Assembly (NCBI GenBank): GCA_028820215.1
Contig: JAPPKD010000108.1
Span: forward strand, 37,863-101,862
Origin: Spirochaetaceae bacterium
GTDB lineage: Bacteria; Spirochaetota; Spirochaetia; SZUA-6; Bin103
DNA length: 64,000 nt
Direction: 5' to 3'
The translations under genes were made by a program, and so were the position numbers. Shown here piece after piece: positions 61,409-64,000 of the stretch. The stretch's first letter is position 1. The number at the start of each line of letters is the position of its first letter. The notes below the pieces were generated by a model. It searched no databases, was not told the DNA's origin, and was given only the letters and a program-made list of their open reading frames with translations.

Positions 61409-61540
61409 ACCGAACTCCCGCCGGTGCCCGGCGCGATGCACCCGCGGCAGGCGCGATGCGCCATCGAAGTCGCCCAGCACTCCCCGCGCCAGATCACCGG
61501 AATACGATCCGTGATATCGACGCCTGCGTCGAGCCCCGCA
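61406..61540 (-). pseudogene. Possible ABC ATPase 3' remnant
   Basis: Minus-strand frames here read GLDAGVDITDRIPVIWRGE, resembling the end of nucleoside-transporter ATPases (D-E-x-L-x-L-SDRI-x-V-x-x-x-G), then, in a neighbouring frame, VLGDFDGASRLPRVHRAGHR. The frame ending SSV stops at TGA overlapping the permease GTG, as a real upstream gene would. Nothing ATPase-like exists further upstream. If right, about 480 codons were deleted. Confidence 0.4.
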
Positions 61541-61620
61541 CGCGCCCGATATGGCAAGCTTGGGGTGTCGGCTCCTGGATCCCGGGTATCAGTTGCGATC
61601 TGGCCCCAGGGATCGCGGAT

Positions 61621-61896
61621 TCAGTCGGTTCGCCCCTGGTCAAGCAGCCATTCGATCACTCTTGACGCTTCCTCGTCGGTGATCCAGTCGCCATCCCGGA
61701 ACGCGCTCGACCGGTCCGAACCGAGCGCTCTTTCGATCGCTTCCTGAAACGCGACATCACGCTTGCTCAGCAGCCTGTTGATCTCCTGCGCCTGGAGACG
61801 CGTCATGGAGCATGGCCGGAAGCTGAACACGATCGTGACCACAACGGTCGCTGCCACCGTGAATGAGATGACTCCGATCCAGCCTACTGCGTTCAT
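61621..61896 (-). CDS. Small single-pass membrane protein, unknown
   Basis: A 91-residue protein with an N-terminal membrane segment (GWIGVISFTVAATVVVTIVF) and a charged helical tail (LQAQEINRLLSKRDVAFQEA, GDWITDEEASRVIEWLLDQG). Composition is that of a real protein. No family recognised. It stands alone upstream of the transporter. Confidence 0.5.
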   Translation of the reverse strand: MNAVGWIGVISFTVAATVVVTIVFSFRPCSMTRLQAQEINRLLSKRDVAFQEAIERALGSDRSSAFRDGDWITDEEASRVIEWLLDQGRTD

Positions 61897-62351
61897 GGCG
61901 CCAACATCCGGGGATCGATGACAAGACAGGACACGCGCTCCGGCGGCCTTCGCGGGAGGGAACTGGAGTCGTCAGCCGGCTTGGCAGGTAGTCAATCTCA
62001 CCGGGAATCCCTGCGTCGTGCTTGTGGCACGTCGGGTCCATATCGTACTCGAGATCAGCAGCCATGTCCATAACGAATTCACACGTTTTGGCAAGTATCG
62101 AGTATCATGTTCGCATTGACGCGACACCGTCCATGAGCAGGCCCGCGCGCTCCCGGTTGAGCTCCCGGCCGACCACAGACTTCTGCAAGGTTTCTCGGAC
62201 AGGTCGCTTGCCTGCGAGTTCGCCTCGCTGATGGGCACGTCGAACCGCTCGGTGACCCCCTGTTTCACCGAACGGGTCCGCAGAAGCGGCGGATGTCCGC
62301 CCTGTGGAAATCGCGCGGCGCCTGAACTTCTGAGCGCTCCGGGCGCGAGAG
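61897..62351. other. Region without a supported gene
   Basis: 455 bp between the small membrane protein and the LytTR gene. A minus-strand frame contains GVTERFDVPISEANSQASDL, which reads like protein, but no start, length or family supports a gene; it may be a remnant. No repeats seen. Confidence 0.3.
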
Positions 62352-63581
62352 CTACTGAATTCCGCCCTCTGAGCCCAACGCGGCGCGCACGTTCGGAAGG
62401 TAGGTGCGACTTACCGGAACCTCGCGGTCGCCCGCAAGTCTCAGCACCATGCGGTTGCCTCTCGTGACCAACTCCGCCGCCTCCTCCAGCAACGTGCGGT
62501 GAGCGATCCAGTAGCATCGATGGACCTGCATCCCCAGATCGCCGAGCTCCGCAACCGCATCCGAAAAGCGAACGAGAACGCGGCCGGAGCCGGCTGTGGT
62601 GTGAACCTCCAAATAGTGATCTACCGTTCTGATGTAGATCAGGTCATGGCCCAGTCCAGCGGGCAGCCGGTCGAGGAGCCGTGGGCGAGCTTCACCAGCG
62701 GCGACGGCAGGAGAAGGGTTGCCGGCACGTTCAGCCCTGTCCCCAGCCGATGAGCCCAAGGCTGACGTCCTGGCGGTACTCTCAACCGGAAGGCAGGCCG
62801 GGGCGGCTTCAGCGTCCGAGTCGGCAGCTTCGCCCTCCGCGTCGAGCCCGCCCAGTCCGGTCGTGTCGCCGGGAGGATCAGCGGCCGGACCGTGGCCGCC
62901 CGGGCCTGTGGCCGAGTCACCCAGTGAACACGCGCCGACAGAGTCCCCTTCACCCCCTTCAGCGGCCTCCACGACAACCTTCTCAGCAGAGACGTGCTCG
63001 CGAGAGGACGCCACTCGGGGGCCGACGGCATGCGCAATGCGCTGGCAGACGACAAAGTGGAAGAGCAGGCAGCATGACACCGCTATCGACGCCACCACGA
63101 AATACAGCGTTAGGAATCCATCGTACACGGAGCGGTCGGCGTGAAACAGCGTCTGGTACGTAACCACTACCGCAGTGCAAGGTACTGCAGCCACCAGCAT
63201 AGCCAACGCCGCCACCAGCGCACGCTCGTTGGATGCTCGGTGGCGCGTCATATAAAGCGTCAAGACGTTCATCGAGTAGAAGGCCGGCCACGAAAATGCC
63301 GTGGCTACGGTGCAATAAACGAAGCGCTGCAGCAGCGAAAGGCTCTCGTAGCTCCCTATCGGACCTACGAGCGACAGGATCCCCACGCCAAGCGCCGCCG
63401 TCGTAAGAGAGAATCCGACGACACGCCGATTGAGCATCTCGCGATACTCGAATTGAGCCTTGCCCGAATCGTCCCACGCATCACCTGCTTGGGCTTTCTC
63501 CTTCCGCGGTGAGAAGTCACTCAACTGTCTCATATCTCGCTCTCCCGCTTCGATCATGAGCACCCCCGCACCCTTCGTCAA
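62352..63581 (-). CDS. Membrane-anchored LytTR-family regulator
   Basis: A protein of up to 409 residues. Four membrane segments lie at about 52-185 (VVGFSLTTAALGVGILSLVG, FVYCTVATAFSWPAFYSMNV, LVAALAMLVAAVPCTAVVVT, FLTLYFVVASIAVSCCLLFH). A long acidic, low-complexity linker (about 200-295) connects them to a C-terminal LytTR DNA-binding domain (LIYIRTVDHYLEVHTTAGSG, GMQVHRCYWIAHRTLLEEAA, REVPVSRTYLPNVRAAL). There is no receiver or kinase domain. The start may be ATG 63581, 63557 or 63533. It probably senses a membrane signal directly and binds DNA at the membrane. Targets are unknown. Confidence 0.85.
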   Translation of the reverse strand: MTKGAGVLMIEAGERDMRQLSDFSPRKEKAQAGDAWDDSGKAQFEYREMLNRRVVGFSLTTAALGVGILSLVGPIGSYESLSLLQRFVYCTVATAFSWPAFYSMNVLTLYMTRHRASNERALVAALAMLVAAVPCTAVVVTYQTLFHADRSVYDGFLTLYFVVASIAVSCCLLFHFVVCQRIAHAVGPRVASSREHVSAEKVVVEAAEGGEGDSVGACSLGDSATGPGGHGPAADPPGDTTGLGGLDAEGEAADSDAEAAPACLPVESTARTSALGSSAGDRAERAGNPSPAVAAGEARPRLLDRLPAGLGHDLIYIRTVDHYLEVHTTAGSGRVLVRFSDAVAELGDLGMQVHRCYWIAHRTLLEEAAELVTRGNRMVLRLAGDREVPVSRTYLPNVRAALGSEGGIQ

Positions 63582-64000
63582 TATCGCTCCGTGTTCCTTT
63601 TTCCTCTTCCTGAGAGCGCGTTTGGTTCCCCTGAACCGATCAAGCGACTCGGAGAACCTATCCCCGGTCGCAAGTCGAAGTTACTCCGCAACGAGCTCTG
63701 TATCCGGTGCCTAAAAGAGTGACATGACAGCCCGTTGACAGTTTGCGATTCGTGAATGATACCCATGCAGTTTTCGCGAATTGCGCGCCCGCAATAGTGT
63801 GGAGTGCCGCGCCGGGAGTCCTCGTTGTCGGTTGGAAACGTTTCCTCGGAACGTACTATTGCTGAACGAAGTCCGCGTCGATGGCGGGCGGTTTTCGTCA
63901 TCCAGGAGGCGGCGCTGCCGATTTGGTAGTCGCGTCGCTGCCATGAACCCGGCTTATTCGCGTAGGAGTGGAGAAAAAGTAGGCGTGTCCGCCGATTTGC
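63582..64000. other. Upstream region of the LytTR gene, no gene supported
   Basis: 419 bp up to the window edge. Short open frames on both strands lack starts, ribosome-binding sites or family patterns. It should hold the promoter of the LytTR regulator; no repeat or hairpin stands out. Confidence 0.3.

Noticed and set aside
61972..62517. A 181-codon minus-strand frame upstream of the LytTR gene
   Set aside because: Overlaps the LytTR C-terminus out of frame, and lacks a convincing start or motifs.
1..64000. tRNA, rRNA, CRISPR arrays, complete insertion sequences
   Set aside because: I looked for cloverleaf-like arms, conserved rRNA stretches, direct-repeat arrays and transposase motifs and saw none that I could support.

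Overview
The window is GC-rich bacterial chromosome with dense, often overlapping genes. Four predicted lipoproteins with lipoboxes, Liv-type and BMP-type transporters and Sel1-repeat proteins suggest a diderm (Gram-negative-type) organism, probably environmental or host-associated. There is no rRNA or tRNA, so no lineage can be fixed. A spirochaete-like origin is possible but only a guess.

Layout. 1-4.0 kb: a truncated FG-GAP repeat protein diverges from a conserved trio (circularly permuted ATP-grasp, transglutaminase, alpha-E). 4.1-6.9 kb: an AT-richer DUF2971 gene and the wreck of a type I restriction locus (hsdM 5' piece, frameshifted YhcG-type nuclease, hsdR 3' piece). 7.1-11.0 kb: a B12-binding radical SAM enzyme, a MetE-like enzyme and a nucleotidyltransferase. 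11.1-20.9 kb: a glycogen cluster with GlgP, GlgX and a 1634-residue fusion of a GH13 amylase-like region to a GT5 glycogen synthase. 21.0-31.8 kb: a Liv-type ABC transporter followed at once by xdhC-xdhA-xdhB; a HicBA pair, a P-loop kinase-like gene and a MazE-like antitoxin sit between its binding-protein gene and its permeases. 31.8-37.1 kb: accessory debris, including a decayed RES toxin with its antitoxin, an AT-rich membrane protein, a YCF48-like repeat lipoprotein and a broken AAA ATPase/nuclease. 37.2-47.5 kb: three copies of a convergent Sel1/LuxR module, interleaved with LysR, a serine hydroxymethyltransferase, a dying 5-hydroxyisourate hydrolase/uricase copy and an intact one. 47.9-53.0 kb: three related lipoproteins, each preceded by a copy of the adenine deaminase 3' end. 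53.3-57.3 kb: a minus-strand operon for OHCU decarboxylase, guanine deaminase, an ABM monooxygenase and adenine deaminase. 57.4-61.4 kb: an intact RES/Xre toxin-antitoxin pair and a BMP-type nucleoside transporter (two permeases, one binding protein) that seems to have lost its ATPase. 61.6-64 kb: a small membrane protein and a membrane-anchored LytTR regulator.

How it fits together. Adenine deaminase (to hypoxanthine), guanine deaminase (to xanthine), xanthine dehydrogenase (to urate), uricase, HIU hydrolase and OHCU decarboxylase form a complete route from purine bases to allantoin. Two transporters could supply substrate. The repeated LuxR regulators lie beside the uricase genes and may control them; this is inference.

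The most unusual feature is the genome architecture between 35 and 55 kb. Regulator, Sel1, uricase/HIUase and lipoprotein genes have been amplified in tandem. Stretches with no visible base difference lie next to diverged ones, and a short inverted-repeat element (CATGCCCCAAAnTGGGGACA) recurs at the module borders. This looks like an actively recombining, purine-linked diversification locus.
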